Below, piece by piece: positions 16,398 to 25,314 of a stretch of DNA of 64,000 nt (position 1 is its first letter; each line of letters opens with the position of its first letter). The stretch covers positions 3,348,001 to 3,412,000 of the forward strand of contig NZ_CP028092.1 in NCBI RefSeq assembly GCF_005491705.1, read 5' to 3'. This DNA comes from Pontibacter sp. SGAir0037 (GTDB taxonomy: Bacteria; Bacteroidota; Bacteroidia; Cytophagales; Hymenobacteraceae). The notes under the pieces are model-generated. The model did not search any database, was not told where the DNA came from, and worked only from the letters and a program-made list of their open reading frames with translations. The position numbers and the translations under genes were made by a program.

Positions 16398-17696
16398 ATG
16401 AAAAATTTAGCTTTGCATTGGCAGATTCTGATAGGTATGGCCCTTGGTATCGCCTGGGGTATGTTTGCCAGTTCTATGGGCCTGGTAAACTTTACAACTG
16501 ATTGGATTAAGCCTTTTGGCACTATTTTTATCAACCTCCTGAAACTGATAGCTGTTCCCCTTGTGCTTGTTTCTCTTATTACAGGCGTCACTAGCCTGAG
16601 CGACGTCAGCAAACTTTCCCGGATCGGCTCCAAAACAATTGGCATTTACTTATTTACCACTGTACTGGCAGTTGTTATTGGCCTGCTTCTGGTAAATATC
16701 ACAGAACCAGGCAAAGCTTTTTCTCAGGAGAAGCGCGAAGAGTTTAAAGAGCAGTTTGCCTCTACCACCAGCCAGCGGTCCTCTGATGCTGAGCAGGTGC
16801 AACAGCAAGGTCCTTTGCAGCCTTTAGTCGATATTGTTCCTGCTAATATCTTCTCCTCGCTTACCGATAATGGAAGAATGCTACAGGTAATCTTCTTTGC
16901 CCTGCTGTTTGGTATCGCCCTGATCATGATACCCATAGATAAAGCAGCCCCGGTTAATGCGTTTTTTGAGGGCGTTAACCTGGTTATTCTGAAGGTAGTA
17001 GATATCATTATGAAAGCGGCTCCATACGGCGTATTTGCCCTGCTTTCCGGACTGGTGGTAGAATTTGCAGGAGACGATCCCGGTGCAGCAGTTGAGCTAC
17101 TCCTTGTCTTGGGCTACTATTGCATTATTGTAATTATCGGACTGGCCATCATGATCTTTATAGTGTACCCTGCCTTGGTCGTAACGATAGGTAAAACCAG
17201 GTACCTTGACTTCTTTAAGGGAATTTTCCCGGCACAGATGCTGGCTTTTTCTACTTCCTCCAGTGCGGCCACTTTGCCTGTCACGATGGAGCGCTGTGAG
17301 CACAACCTGGGCATCAATCGTGAGATCACCAGCTTTGTACTTCCGTTAGGCGCTACAATTAACATGGATGGCACCAGCCTTTACCAGGCAGTGGCCGCTG
17401 TTTTTATAGCACAGGCTTATGGCATGGACCTGAGCCTGACAACGCAGATCGGCATTGTGTTAACGGCAACACTGGCTTCTATTGGTGCTGCTGCAGTGCC
17501 TGGGGCAGGAGTGGTTATGCTGGTAATTGTATTACAACAGGCCGGTATACCGATTGAAGGCATTGCCCTTATTCTGGCTCCTGACCGTATTTTAGACATG
17601 CTCCGTACTACGGTGAATATCACAGGCGACTCAACGGTGGCTATGATGGTGGCTCGCACAGAAGGCCAGCATGTTCCCGTTCAACATCCCGATTAA
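16398..17696 (+). CDS. Dicarboxylate/amino acid:cation symporter (DAACS family)
   Basis: Inner-membrane transporter that takes up glutamate, aspartate or C4-dicarboxylates with Na+ or H+. The 432-residue protein has the family architecture of eight membrane helices with two re-entrant loops: the serine-rich hairpin STSSSAATLPVTMERC (about 281-296) and the substrate/cation-site NMDGTSLYQ (about 326-334). An insertion of charged residues (about 110-140) lies between early helices on the periplasmic or cytoplasmic side. The substrate is not determined by these motifs. It converges on the ZIP-like gene with an inverted repeat that reaches that gene's stop codon. Confidence 0.93.
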   Translation: MKNLALHWQILIGMALGIAWGMFASSMGLVNFTTDWIKPFGTIFINLLKLIAVPLVLVSLITGVTSLSDVSKLSRIGSKTIGIYLFTTVLAVVIGLLLVNITEPGKAFSQEKREEFKEQFASTTSQRSSDAEQVQQQGPLQPLVDIVPANIFSSLTDNGRMLQVIFFALLFGIALIMIPIDKAAPVNAFFEGVNLVILKVVDIIMKAAPYGVFALLSGLVVEFAGDDPGAAVELLLVLGYYCIIVIIGLAIMIFIVYPALVVTIGKTRYLDFFKGIFPAQMLAFSTSSSAATLPVTMERCEHNLGINREITSFVLPLGATINMDGTSLYQAVAAVFIAQAYGMDLSLTTQIGIVLTATLASIGAAAVPGAGVVMLVIVLQQAGIPIEGIALILAPDRILDMLRTTVNITGDSTVAMMVARTEGQHVPVQHPD

Positions 17697-17715
17697 ATTA
17701 AACCTGAGAATGTCT

Positions 17716-17754
17716 TAACCAGGTACAAGTAGAAACGCTGCTCGTACCTGGTTA
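17716..17754. terminator. Inverted repeat between convergent genes, overlapping a stop codon
   Basis: Perfect 11-bp arms (TAACCAGGTAC and complement) with a 17-base loop. The right arm includes the stop codon of the leftward ZIP-like gene (17752-17754). No T run, so activity is inferred from its location. Confidence 0.5.
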
Positions 17755-18483
17755 TAGAGAAAGTAGCAGCACCGCATAAGCGCTGGCCCCAAGCAAAAAG
17801 GCCCAGTACCGGCTCTTACGCTCTTCCGGGAGTTCCTCCTTGAGCACGTTCAGCACCACCCCGCCTCCAACAAAAGCCAATAGCACGGCAACACCTGCTT
17901 CAGATAAGGTAACCCAAAAGCCTGTTGCCCATCCCAGCACTAAGGTTATAACTAGTATCCACCTGCCTATGCGCCTGTAAGACTGCTTATGATGTTCCTG
18001 TAAGCCGTAATCGTTTACTATGAAATGCAGCGCCATGGCAATAGAGAACAAAATCATTTCCTGCAGTTCCCCTTCCTCCCGTCTGAATAAAATATACCCG
18101 ATCAGGCCATTATAAAATGCAAAGCTGCCTATGTGCACCCAGAATACGCCTGCTTCTGCTGTATCATCTGCTCCTTTTGCCTCGTTTCGTTGTTTAGAAG
18201 ACACAACTGACTTCTCAAGCCCATAAAAAAGCGCGAGACCAATTAGGGCCACCAAGTACACATGATGCTTTAGAAACCCCATGGCTATTCCCAGTTGGCT
18301 GATATGCTCCTGCCCTTCTCCAAGCTCCGGAAACAGGTGCAGAAAAACGTAGGCCACTGACACGCCACCAGCAACTGATAACCACACACTGCGGGGTAAG
18401 CCACTCAGAAAAGACATACGGCTGCCAAAGTAGTGGATCAGTGCTAATCCAATAATAGGCCAGATAGATACAGGATGCTCCAT
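17752..18483 (-). CDS. ZIP-like integral membrane protein
   Basis: A 243-residue protein from the ATG at 18483; a TTG at 18534 would add 17 residues of poorly matching sequence. About eight hydrophobic segments run through it. The segment GGVSVAYVFLHLFPELGEG, a long loop with the short acidic stretch, ALHFIVNDYGLQEHH and the GGGVVLNVLKEELPEE end resemble ZIP-superfamily metal transporters, including His, Asn and Glu at positions used for metal binding there. It is shorter and more divergent than classical ZIP proteins, so metal transport is plausible rather than shown. Its stop overlaps the inverted repeat shared with the symporter gene. Confidence 0.75.
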   Translation of the reverse strand: MEHPVSIWPIIGLALIHYFGSRMSFLSGLPRSVWLSVAGGVSVAYVFLHLFPELGEGQEHISQLGIAMGFLKHHVYLVALIGLALFYGLEKSVVSSKQRNEAKGADDTAEAGVFWVHIGSFAFYNGLIGYILFRREEGELQEMILFSIAMALHFIVNDYGLQEHHKQSYRRIGRWILVITLVLGWATGFWVTLSEAGVAVLLAFVGGGVVLNVLKEELPEERKSRYWAFLLGASAYAVLLLSL

Positions 18484-18616
18484 AGCGTTTGGTACTAGAG
18501 CTAAGAGCTTAATGTTACTTTCTCCTAAAAGCAACAGCTTTTTTTAAAGAGAACCTGGCAACACTTATACCTAACAACCAAATCTTTACAGCAGGCTCTA
18601 CACGACTAGTTGTCTC

Positions 18617-18624
18617 TATGTTTG
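18617..18624 (+). promoter_or_regulatory. Possible -7 element for the glycosyltransferase-like gene
   Basis: TATGTTTG matches TAnnTTTG, about 80 bases before the ATG at 18703. The long leader makes this weaker than the others. Confidence 0.25.
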
Positions 18625-18702
18625 GACTTGAAGCCAGAACTGTATACCTTTCCTGATGAGGAGAAGCTTAAAAAACAATAATTCCTATATTGAGCGCTAG
18701 AG

Positions 18703-19533
18703 ATGAAAAATAAAGTAGCCTTACTTGTGCATAGCTGTGATAGGTATGAATTATTGTACAAAGGCTTTGAGTACTTCTTCAATCAAAACTGGGATTATAG
18801 TATTCCGTGCACCTACTATTTTGCAACCGAAGAAAAGTCTGCCACAGTAGGGCAGTTCAGCAATATAAAATCAGGCAAGGGTGAATGGAGCAACCGCCTT
18901 GCAGCCATACTGAACCAGGTACAGGAAGAATACATCCTTTACTTTCAGGAGGATATGTGGCTGAACAAACCTGTTAGCAAAGGTTTCTTTACTGAGCTTT
19001 TCAACCTGGCTATAACTAATAACTGGAATCAGGTAAAGCTAAATTCATCAGGTATATTTAAGACTGAGAAAGGCCGTTTAACTATTGAAGGCCTTAATGT
19101 TTCAAAGTTAAAAAATGATGAAAGCGACTTTCTCATGTCTCACCAGGTAACGCTCTGGAACAAAAAATTTTTACTGCAACAACTCAAGCCAAACGAACAC
19201 CCCTGGCGCAACGAAAGAAAAGGAACAAAAAGGTTAAAAAAATTAAACCCCGAAATTCTACACATCGACTATTTTGCTGAACATGGCCATTCTCCCATTA
19301 ATCAAAACCAGGCACTAAACAGCCGAAGTGAATATTACTGCGTTTCTATAAATGGTACTTTAAATCCCTTTGCCCTGCCATTTATAGATAAACTTAAAAC
19401 CGAACCTGAGTTAGCAGCATACGCAGAAAAGCTCTCTTATAATTACCATAATGACATTACGCATGATGGAAAGCCAAGGCCTCTGAAAAAAGACATCTTT
19501 AAAAGACTTAAAGACTGGTTCCTGAAACGTTGA
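18703..19533 (+). CDS. Glycosyltransferase-like protein
   Basis: A 276-residue cytoplasmic protein that starts VALLVHSCDRYELL, the opening strand of a GT-A fold, and continues to EEYILYFQEDMWLNKPV (about 84-100), where the acidic ED stands in for the DxD metal site. This fits glycosyltransferase-like proteins found in surface-polysaccharide loci. The C-terminal third is Lys/Arg-rich and ends in a basic helix (LKKDIFKRLKDWFLKR) that could lie on the membrane. The gene is visibly more A+T-rich than its neighbours and uses more AAA/AAT codons, which may mean separate origin. No other polysaccharide gene is adjacent. Donor and acceptor are unknown. Confidence 0.65.
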   Translation: MKNKVALLVHSCDRYELLYKGFEYFFNQNWDYSIPCTYYFATEEKSATVGQFSNIKSGKGEWSNRLAAILNQVQEEYILYFQEDMWLNKPVSKGFFTELFNLAITNNWNQVKLNSSGIFKTEKGRLTIEGLNVSKLKNDESDFLMSHQVTLWNKKFLLQQLKPNEHPWRNERKGTKRLKKLNPEILHIDYFAEHGHSPINQNQALNSRSEYYCVSINGTLNPFALPFIDKLKTEPELAAYAEKLSYNYHNDITHDGKPRPLKKDIFKRLKDWFLKR

Positions 19534-19768
19534 GTTATAATCATTACCAGAGCTTATATACCCAGCCTAAAAAGAAACAGGGAAGCTTTTTACCTCCCTG
19601 CTCTTTGCAAATATTTTATAATCATAGTTTTATTGCTCCTGAAGTCTGTAACCACTACAGGTTTCTCAGAAAACAAGCAGAATCAGCGGCCTTTCACTAT
19701 TAAAATTTCAGATCATCCGGCTATCGAACTCCTAATCAGATATTTCAAGCAATTCGAATGCGGTAATG

Positions 19769-20272
19769 CTAGTCTTTTATCAGCGCTACGTCTGTGAAAG
19801 TGCCGTTGGTAATAGTAACAGCCATGTCATCTTCAAGTGATAAAACCGTTCCGGAGAATGTGCCTGACACTTTATTGGCAGCTCTATCCAGCTTTGTAAT
19901 AGTTACTTTTACATGGCCGCCTTCAAACTCGCTTATCCAGATTTTCCCGTCTTTTATGTACGTTATATAGTATCCCTGCTCATTCTCATCATCGTTGGCA
20001 ACGTACTCATAGGTTCCTAACACAGCCGGTACTATAAAACCGACTGTAGCAGTACCTCCACTGGTAGCAAAAACCAATTCACTGTCCTCCACAGAAGCAG
20101 CGGCACCGCCAAACGATACTTCTGCATTATTAATCTTAGCCTTTACACTTGCATTGATAATCGGTCCCGGATTCTCCTCTGCATTATCGCTGTCGCTGCA
20201 GCTTACAGAGGTGATGGCTATGGCAGCCATTGTTACATAAAGAATGCTCTTTTTTAGAAGATTGGTAAACAT
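19769..20272 (-). CDS. Lipoprotein, possibly DUF6252-like
   Basis: A 167-residue lipoprotein; the signal peptide ends at VSCSDSD with the lipidated Cys at residue 25. The mature part is a beta-rich domain of short strands: SVKAKINNAEVSFGG, then TVGFIVPAVLGTYEY and KVSGTFSGTVLS, a pattern seen in small Bacteroidota lipoproteins of the DUF6252 kind that I recognise only loosely. No catalytic residues stand out. Transcribed alone; no clear promoter or terminator element was seen beyond the 200-base flanks. Confidence 0.7.
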   Translation of the reverse strand: MFTNLLKKSILYVTMAAIAITSVSCSDSDNAEENPGPIINASVKAKINNAEVSFGGAAASVEDSELVFATSGGTATVGFIVPAVLGTYEYVANDDENEQGYYITYIKDGKIWISEFEGGHVKVTITKLDRAANKVSGTFSGTVLSLEDDMAVTITNGTFTDVALIKD

Positions 20273-20586
20273 GGTTTTAAAAAATTAAATGGTTAAACAA
20301 AAATCTTTCAGAGTGGCAAATGAGGCGGCCCATTCTTGTGCGGCTTCTTTTATTGCCTGATGATGGTACAAAGTTGCACAATGCCAGAGCGAAGCTGCTT
20401 ACGCTAAAAGGATAGAATTCTACGCAAGACGGATTATCAGCTGTACCTGGTGAAGGAGGCTGGTGAATAGGATTTGTTTAACTGCTGAAACCAGAAGGCT
20501 TGGCGTGAACAGGCATCTGCATAAATAAAAAGAGGTAGAAAGTTTATAAACTTTCTACCTCTCTATGGGTTTAACTATTTAACTTA
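20273..20586. other. Intergenic region before the AAA+ gene 3' end
   Basis: About 310 bases between two leftward genes, the lipoprotein (upstream end at 20272) and the AAA+ ATPase (3' end at 20587). The only clear element is the palindrome at 20531-20562; no promoter for the lipoprotein was recognised. Confidence 0.4.
20531..20562. terminator. Perfect 32-bp palindrome after the AAA+ gene
   Basis: Sixteen-base arms meeting with no spacer at TTTATAAA, 24 bases past the stop of the leftward AAA+ gene. Probable terminator of the same loopless kind as 9633-9702. Confidence 0.75.
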
Positions 20587-22110
20587 TCAGTACTGGTCGT
20601 CTTCGTCTTCTTCAGCACCAAAGTCGGGCATGGAGAACATGCCGCTCAGGATGTCTTTAAATTGCAGCCCCGCGTTTAACCTGTTTTTACTAATCTGGCT
20701 ATGCTCTGCCAGGCCGTGCAGCACAAACTCCATCAGGAACAGCTTTTCATCACCCGGAGTGTCAGGATACTGCTTCTTAACCAGCTCTTCCAGACCAGGT
20801 ACTTTTTGTAATGATTTCTTGTAATCCTGTGCCGAAGCATCATTTAAAACATCAAGCGTATTTCCGTCGCCGAACCAGTCGGTAATCGTTTTGTACGGAC
20901 TTACCTGCTTGGCCTTTTTTGCCTTGTCGGGATCAGGGAAATGTTTCAGGAATAAAGTACGCACAGCCTTGCCCATCAGAATCTGCGCCACATGGCCTGC
21001 TCCCTCCTGCTCCCCCTCATATACCAGTTCTACTTTACCTGTAACAGCAGGAATGGTATTCATAAAGTCTGAAACACGGATATAGGTTTTAGCTTCGTCG
21101 TTTAGTAAGGCACGACGTTCTGCAGCACTTAAAAGGTTTTCAAAAGCTGATATTGTTAAACGTGCTGATACCCCGCTTTTGGCATCTACGTATTCGCTTT
21201 CACGGGCTTCAAAAGCTATTTGTTCAACCAGCTCCCGCACCAGCTCATTTACCTGTACCATACCTTGCTGCTCTGGCTTTTGCTTTGCCTCCTGCTGTGT
21301 AATACGCTTGCCTATCTCAATTGATTTCGGATAGTGTGTGATAATCTGGCTATCGATGCGGTCTTTGAGAGGTGTTACAATGGAGCCCCGATTCGTATAG
21401 TCTTCCGGGTTAGCGGTAAATACAAACTGAATATCAAGTGGCAAACGTACTTTAAAGCCTCTTATTTGAATATCCCCTTCCTGTAAGATATTAAACAGCG
21501 CTACCTGTATACGCGCCTGCAGATCGGGCAATTCGTTTATTACAAATATGCTGCGGTGAGAGCGCGGAATCAATCCAAAATGAATTACCCTTTCATCAGA
21601 GTAAGGTAGTTTCATGGTGGCAGCTTTTATCGGGTCGGCATCCCCAATCAGGTCGGCAACCGATACATCAGGCGTGGCCAGCTTTTCTGTATAGCGGTCA
21701 GAGCGGTGCAACCAGGCAATAGGCGTATCATCGCCATGTTCAGCCACAAGGTCTATGGCAAAACGCGAGAGCGGCTGCATTGGATCATCGTTCAGCTCGG
21801 AGCCCTGCACAACAGGTATATACTCATCAAGCAGCTCTACCATCTGCCGGGCGATTCTGGTTTTAGCCTGCCCTCTTAAACCCAGCAGGTTGATGTGGTG
21901 CATCGATAAAATCGCACGTTGTAAATCAGGGATAACAGTTTCTTCATAACCCCAGATGCCTGCAAACACAGGTTCTTTTGCCTTCAGCTTTGCAATAAGG
22001 TTCTGGCGAAGCTCCTGCTTTACGGATTGCGGTTCATAACCAGCTGCTTTCAGCTGCCCGAGTGTCTTTATTTTATGCAGGTTCTCTGCAGGTATATCTT
22101 TGTAGTTCAT
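20587..22110 (-). CDS. MoxR/magnesium-chelatase-like AAA+ ATPase
   Basis: A 507-residue AAA+ protein similar to the I subunit of metal chelatases. The nucleotide site is off-consensus: the P-loop reads GLRGQAKTRIA (about 77-87), with Ala where Gly-Lys usually has Gly, and Walker B reads SIFVINELPDL, with Asn in place of the usual Asp before the catalytic Glu. Sensor 1 is FVFTANPEDYTNRG, and a helical lid domain follows (about 340-500). The C-terminus is acidic (EEDEDDQY). The VWA protein gene lies 206 bases upstream on the same strand; such AAA+/VWA pairs act together to remodel or insert metal into target proteins. The target is unknown. Confidence 0.88.
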   Translation of the reverse strand: MNYKDIPAENLHKIKTLGQLKAAGYEPQSVKQELRQNLIAKLKAKEPVFAGIWGYEETVIPDLQRAILSMHHINLLGLRGQAKTRIARQMVELLDEYIPVVQGSELNDDPMQPLSRFAIDLVAEHGDDTPIAWLHRSDRYTEKLATPDVSVADLIGDADPIKAATMKLPYSDERVIHFGLIPRSHRSIFVINELPDLQARIQVALFNILQEGDIQIRGFKVRLPLDIQFVFTANPEDYTNRGSIVTPLKDRIDSQIITHYPKSIEIGKRITQQEAKQKPEQQGMVQVNELVRELVEQIAFEARESEYVDAKSGVSARLTISAFENLLSAAERRALLNDEAKTYIRVSDFMNTIPAVTGKVELVYEGEQEGAGHVAQILMGKAVRTLFLKHFPDPDKAKKAKQVSPYKTITDWFGDGNTLDVLNDASAQDYKKSLQKVPGLEELVKKQYPDTPGDEKLFLMEFVLHGLAEHSQISKNRLNAGLQFKDILSGMFSMPDFGAEEDEDDQY

Positions 22111-22316
22111 GCTTATTTTGTCTTGTTTAGCTAATATGTGTGGTTGCTATTAACCTTTATTAGAATAGATATGAGACAACTATATTTTAAGATTATAGAT
22201 TAAAATGAAATTTGGTATACTGCCATTGGGTGAGTATCAAACGGATTATATAATAGCGCTGTCTAACCCTCCTTCTACTAAGATTCTTCTCACAGGAGTT
22301 GAAGCCATTTTCAAAT

Positions 22317-23414
22317 TTAAAAAGTTTTTTTCCTGTTACGGCGGTAGTCGCGGAACACCAGGTGCCCTAAGCCTTTCAGGCTGCTGTAGTAAGCTTGCCC
22401 GTTGTTTACACGTGTAAACTCTTCCACAAACTGCTGCAGGTAAGGATCGGAAGCAATCATGAAAGTAGTAATAGGCACATGAATGCGACGACACTGAGCT
22501 GCCAGATTCAGCGTTTTGTTAACTACTTTTCTATCTAGCCCGAAGCTGTTTTTATAGTAATGAATGCCTTCTTTTAAACAGGTTGGCTTTCCGTCGGTGA
22601 TCATGAATATCTGCTTGTTGCCTGTTTTGCGCTTGCGCAGAATGTCCATAGCCAGCTCCAGTCCTGCCACTGTGTTGGTATGATATGGCCCAACCTCTAG
22701 GTACGGCAGGTCCTTTACTTCTATCTGCCAGGCATCGTTTCCAAAAACCAGTATATCCAGTGTATCTTTCGGGTACTTCTGCTTAATCAGCTCGGCCAGC
22801 GCCATGGCTACTTTTTTTGCTGGTGTAATGCGGTCTTCTCCATACAGGATCATAGAATGCGAAATATCGATCATCAGCACCGTAGAGGTCTGGGTTTTGT
22901 GCTCACTCTCATTTACCTCCAGGTCGTCTTCCGTCAACATAAAGTCAGAAAGCCCATGGTTTACCTGTGCATTCCGGATCGAATCTGTCATGGAAATTTG
23001 CTCCAAAGCATCACCGAAGCGGTACTCTCGCCTATCGGTAGTTGCCTCATCGCCTATACCTGTATGTGGCGTGGCATGGTTCCCTTCATTGCCTTTCTTC
23101 AGTTTTCCGAAAATCTCCTCCAGTGCGCTTTTTCTAATGCTCTGCTCACTTTTAGCAGTTATCTGCATCGAGCCATCTTCCGGGTTTTCCTGCAGATAGC
23201 CTTTTTTTCTTAAATCATCTATAAAGTCACCCATGCCGTAGCTGTCGGAGGTGAGGTTATACTGCTTATCCAATGAGCTCATCCACGACAGTGCTTCCGC
23301 CGCATCGCCCGAGGTCATGGTTACCAGCTGCAGGAATATCTTAAGCAGCGACTCAAAATTTGCTTCGTTGCCCTGCGGTGGTATGTATTCTGAAAATCTG
23401 TATCCTGATGCCAT
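22317..23414 (-). CDS. von Willebrand factor A (VWA) domain protein, partner of the AAA+ ATPase
   Basis: A 365-residue protein. The N-terminal half (about 1-165) is helical; the C-terminal half is a VWA domain with the MIDAS start MIDISHSMILYG (about 181-192; DxSxS), a Thr at TNTVAGLELAM and the MITDGKPTC segment for the third ligand loop. It resembles the D-type partner of chelatase AAA+ proteins, but lacks an N-terminal AAA module. It precedes the AAA+ gene on the same strand with a 206-base gap, so they may form one transcript or two. Together they suggest an ATP-driven remodelling pair. Confidence 0.88.
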   Translation of the reverse strand: MASGYRFSEYIPPQGNEANFESLLKIFLQLVTMTSGDAAEALSWMSSLDKQYNLTSDSYGMGDFIDDLRKKGYLQENPEDGSMQITAKSEQSIRKSALEEIFGKLKKGNEGNHATPHTGIGDEATTDRREYRFGDALEQISMTDSIRNAQVNHGLSDFMLTEDDLEVNESEHKTQTSTVLMIDISHSMILYGEDRITPAKKVAMALAELIKQKYPKDTLDILVFGNDAWQIEVKDLPYLEVGPYHTNTVAGLELAMDILRKRKTGNKQIFMITDGKPTCLKEGIHYYKNSFGLDRKVVNKTLNLAAQCRRIHVPITTFMIASDPYLQQFVEEFTRVNNGQAYYSSLKGLGHLVFRDYRRNRKKTF

Positions 23415-23676
23415 AGTGAGGCCTAATTTGAGGTTAAAAGATCAGCCGGTACAGCTGTTACTTCAATAACGGAAAAATCAGCGGTAAAAGATAGCTGAAC
23501 TTTATTTTTATACTTCCTACTGCTGCTTTTGTTGTTTCTACAACAATTCATGCTGCGGCAATGTTCACTGCTATACATTATTCCAAAGTATAAGAACAAT
23601 GTAAAAAGCTAAACACAAAACAATCAGCCTGATATGCAGTAAGTATAATAGATAAAAACTTCATCTACATAAACCT

Positions 23677-23958
23677 ATGAAAGCAGTCTGGAATGAAATG
23701 GTAATTGCCGAAAGCGACCAAACCATACAAATCGAAGGAAATCATTATTTCCCGCCGAACGCTATCAAGCAAGAGTTCTTCGAACTAAGCGAAACCCACA
23801 CCACCTGCCCCTGGAAAGGGCAGGCGTCTTATTATCATGTAAAAGTAAACGGAGATGTTAACCCTGATGCCGCCTGGTATTACCCAAACCCGAAAGAAGC
23901 AGCGAAAGAAATAAAAGGCTATACCGCCTTTTGGAAAGGAGTAACTGTAAAAAGTTAG
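23677..23958 (+). CDS. DUF427 family protein
   Basis: A 93-residue single-domain protein whose motifs match DUF427: KAVWNEMVIAESDQT at the start, HYFPPNAIK, TCPWKGQASYYHVKV in the middle and AAWYYPNPKEAAKEIKGY near the end. The family is widespread in bacteria and fungi; no firm function is known. It sits alone between the VWA gene and the acyl-ACP desaturase, converging on the latter through the hairpin at 24017-24059. Confidence 0.92.
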   Translation: MKAVWNEMVIAESDQTIQIEGNHYFPPNAIKQEFFELSETHTTCPWKGQASYYHVKVNGDVNPDAAWYYPNPKEAAKEIKGYTAFWKGVTVKS

Positions 23959-24016
23959 AAGTTATGAGCTAAAATTGCTTCTACTCTTCGGGCAAAACTT
24001 CTGAACAGGCAACAAA

Positions 24017-24059
24017 AAAGGCTAAAGGTATAAGTTTGCTACTTATCTCTTTAGCCTTT
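24017..24059. terminator. Terminator between convergent DUF427 and desaturase genes
   Basis: Arms AAAGGCTAAAG (24017-24027) and complement (24049-24059); the inner part is also partly self-complementary. Runs of A before and TTTGCTTTT after let it act both ways. Confidence 0.8.
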
Positions 24060-24120
24060 GCTTTTATCTTAACAAAAGTCGTGTGTCTTGTGTCGTAGTA
24101 ATACTTGTGTCTGTTCTAAC

Positions 24121-25098
24121 CTAGTCAATCCAGCGGAATTTATACTCTAACTGAGGAACCCGCATTCGCTCTGCCACACGTTTTAGCCTGTTTGGCAATG
24201 CCATAACATAGTCGCGGGCACGTTCACCAGCTTCATTCAGCCCTGTAAGAGCTTCTATTTTCCATTCCTCAATTAACCCTTCCAGGATGTCGGTATAATC
24301 GTTTGCGGTATACACACCGATGCGTTGTGCCGCATCTGTAAAGTGTCCGAATGTTTTACCAATGTCTACTCCCAGTTCGCGCATGTAGTGAGCCGGCATA
24401 ACAATCTTCTTACGCATCATGTCTTCAAAAGCCAGCATCATTTCATTTGGATCGGCTTCGAAAATCTTACTTACAAAAGATTTGTATGCTTTAGCGTGGC
24501 GGGCTTCGTCTGAGGCAACAAAACCACAAAGCTTAGCCAGCATGGTATCACCCTCTCTTTTGGCAATCTGGGCTACACGGCGGTGCGATATATTGGTTGC
24601 TGTTTCCTGGTAACTGGTATAAACAAAGCTGCGGTAAGGGTCCATATCTGTTTGCAGATCGAAACCATCGGCAATAAGATATTGTGTAGAAGCTTCCATT
24701 TCGCGCATGTTTATGCGGCCGGACAGGTAAAGGTAACGGTTAAGCAAATCGCCATGTCTGTTTTCTTCGGCAGTCCAGGCACGGTTCCATTTCATCCAGG
24801 GGCTTTCCTCGTCCTGAGGCAGACCTTTTATGGTCATTAGCCAGCTTTCGTAAGTAGGAAGCGCTTCTTCTGTAATCGTATCACCAACCAAAACAGCCAG
24901 CAGGTCATAAGAAAGATCTTTCGCACGTTCACGCAAAGCTTTTAATTCGTCGAAAAAGTTATCTAAACGCGAATCAGGCAGGAGATCTGCAGGCTGCCAG
25001 CTATCTTCTACCTTTTTCAAAAGCTCAGACATCTTTTCACCGACGAAATCTTCCATCCATTTAATTACTTCTACGCGTGTGGCAACAGCTGAAATCAT
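24121..25098 (-). CDS. Acyl-[acyl-carrier-protein] desaturase (soluble di-iron)
   Basis: Introduces a double bond into saturated acyl-ACP. The 325-residue protein has the two di-iron helix motifs of the soluble class: EENRHGDLLNRY (about 116-127) and DEARHAKAYKSF (about 196-207), each with Glu and His ligands. It is homologous to plant stearoyl-ACP desaturase and actinobacterial DesA-type enzymes. It should supply monounsaturated fatty acids, a way to adjust membrane fluidity in oxygen. The electron donor is not encoded nearby, though a Rieske protein gene occurs elsewhere in the window. CTAAC repeats precede its ATG. Confidence 0.95.
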   Translation of the reverse strand: MISAVATRVEVIKWMEDFVGEKMSELLKKVEDSWQPADLLPDSRLDNFFDELKALRERAKDLSYDLLAVLVGDTITEEALPTYESWLMTIKGLPQDEESPWMKWNRAWTAEENRHGDLLNRYLYLSGRINMREMEASTQYLIADGFDLQTDMDPYRSFVYTSYQETATNISHRRVAQIAKREGDTMLAKLCGFVASDEARHAKAYKSFVSKIFEADPNEMMLAFEDMMRKKIVMPAHYMRELGVDIGKTFGHFTDAAQRIGVYTANDYTDILEGLIEEWKIEALTGLNEAGERARDYVMALPNRLKRVAERMRVPQLEYKFRWID

Positions 25099-25126
25099 TC
25101 TAGTTAGTAGTTAGTGTTTTAAAAAT

Positions 25127-25134
25127 CAAATATA
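25127..25134 (-). promoter_or_regulatory. Candidate -7 element for the desaturase
   Basis: The minus strand reads TATATTTG, matching TAnnTTTG; predicted leader about 22 bases. Confidence 0.45.
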
Positions 25135-25314
25135 GGGGTTTAAAGCTATATTACCGCGCCTCCTGCTTAAATAAGCCATCGCCTGCAGAAACAGGAAGCA
25201 TGAAATGTAAAGCCTGTAACTTCTTCTTACGTAAAATACGGAAAGTGTTTATAGTTATTGAAGTGTTTTTCACTGATTGGCCCATTCAGCCGTATGAAGT
25301 AACATTTTAATAAT

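Noticed and set aside
19577-19610. CAGGGA and TCCCTG pair after the glycosyltransferase-like gene
   Set aside because: Only six bases pair and the T run is broken, so it is not a convincing terminator.
22205-22417. Plus-strand open frame between the AAA+ and VWA genes
   Set aside because: It runs into the antisense of the VWA gene; no signal, family or promoter.
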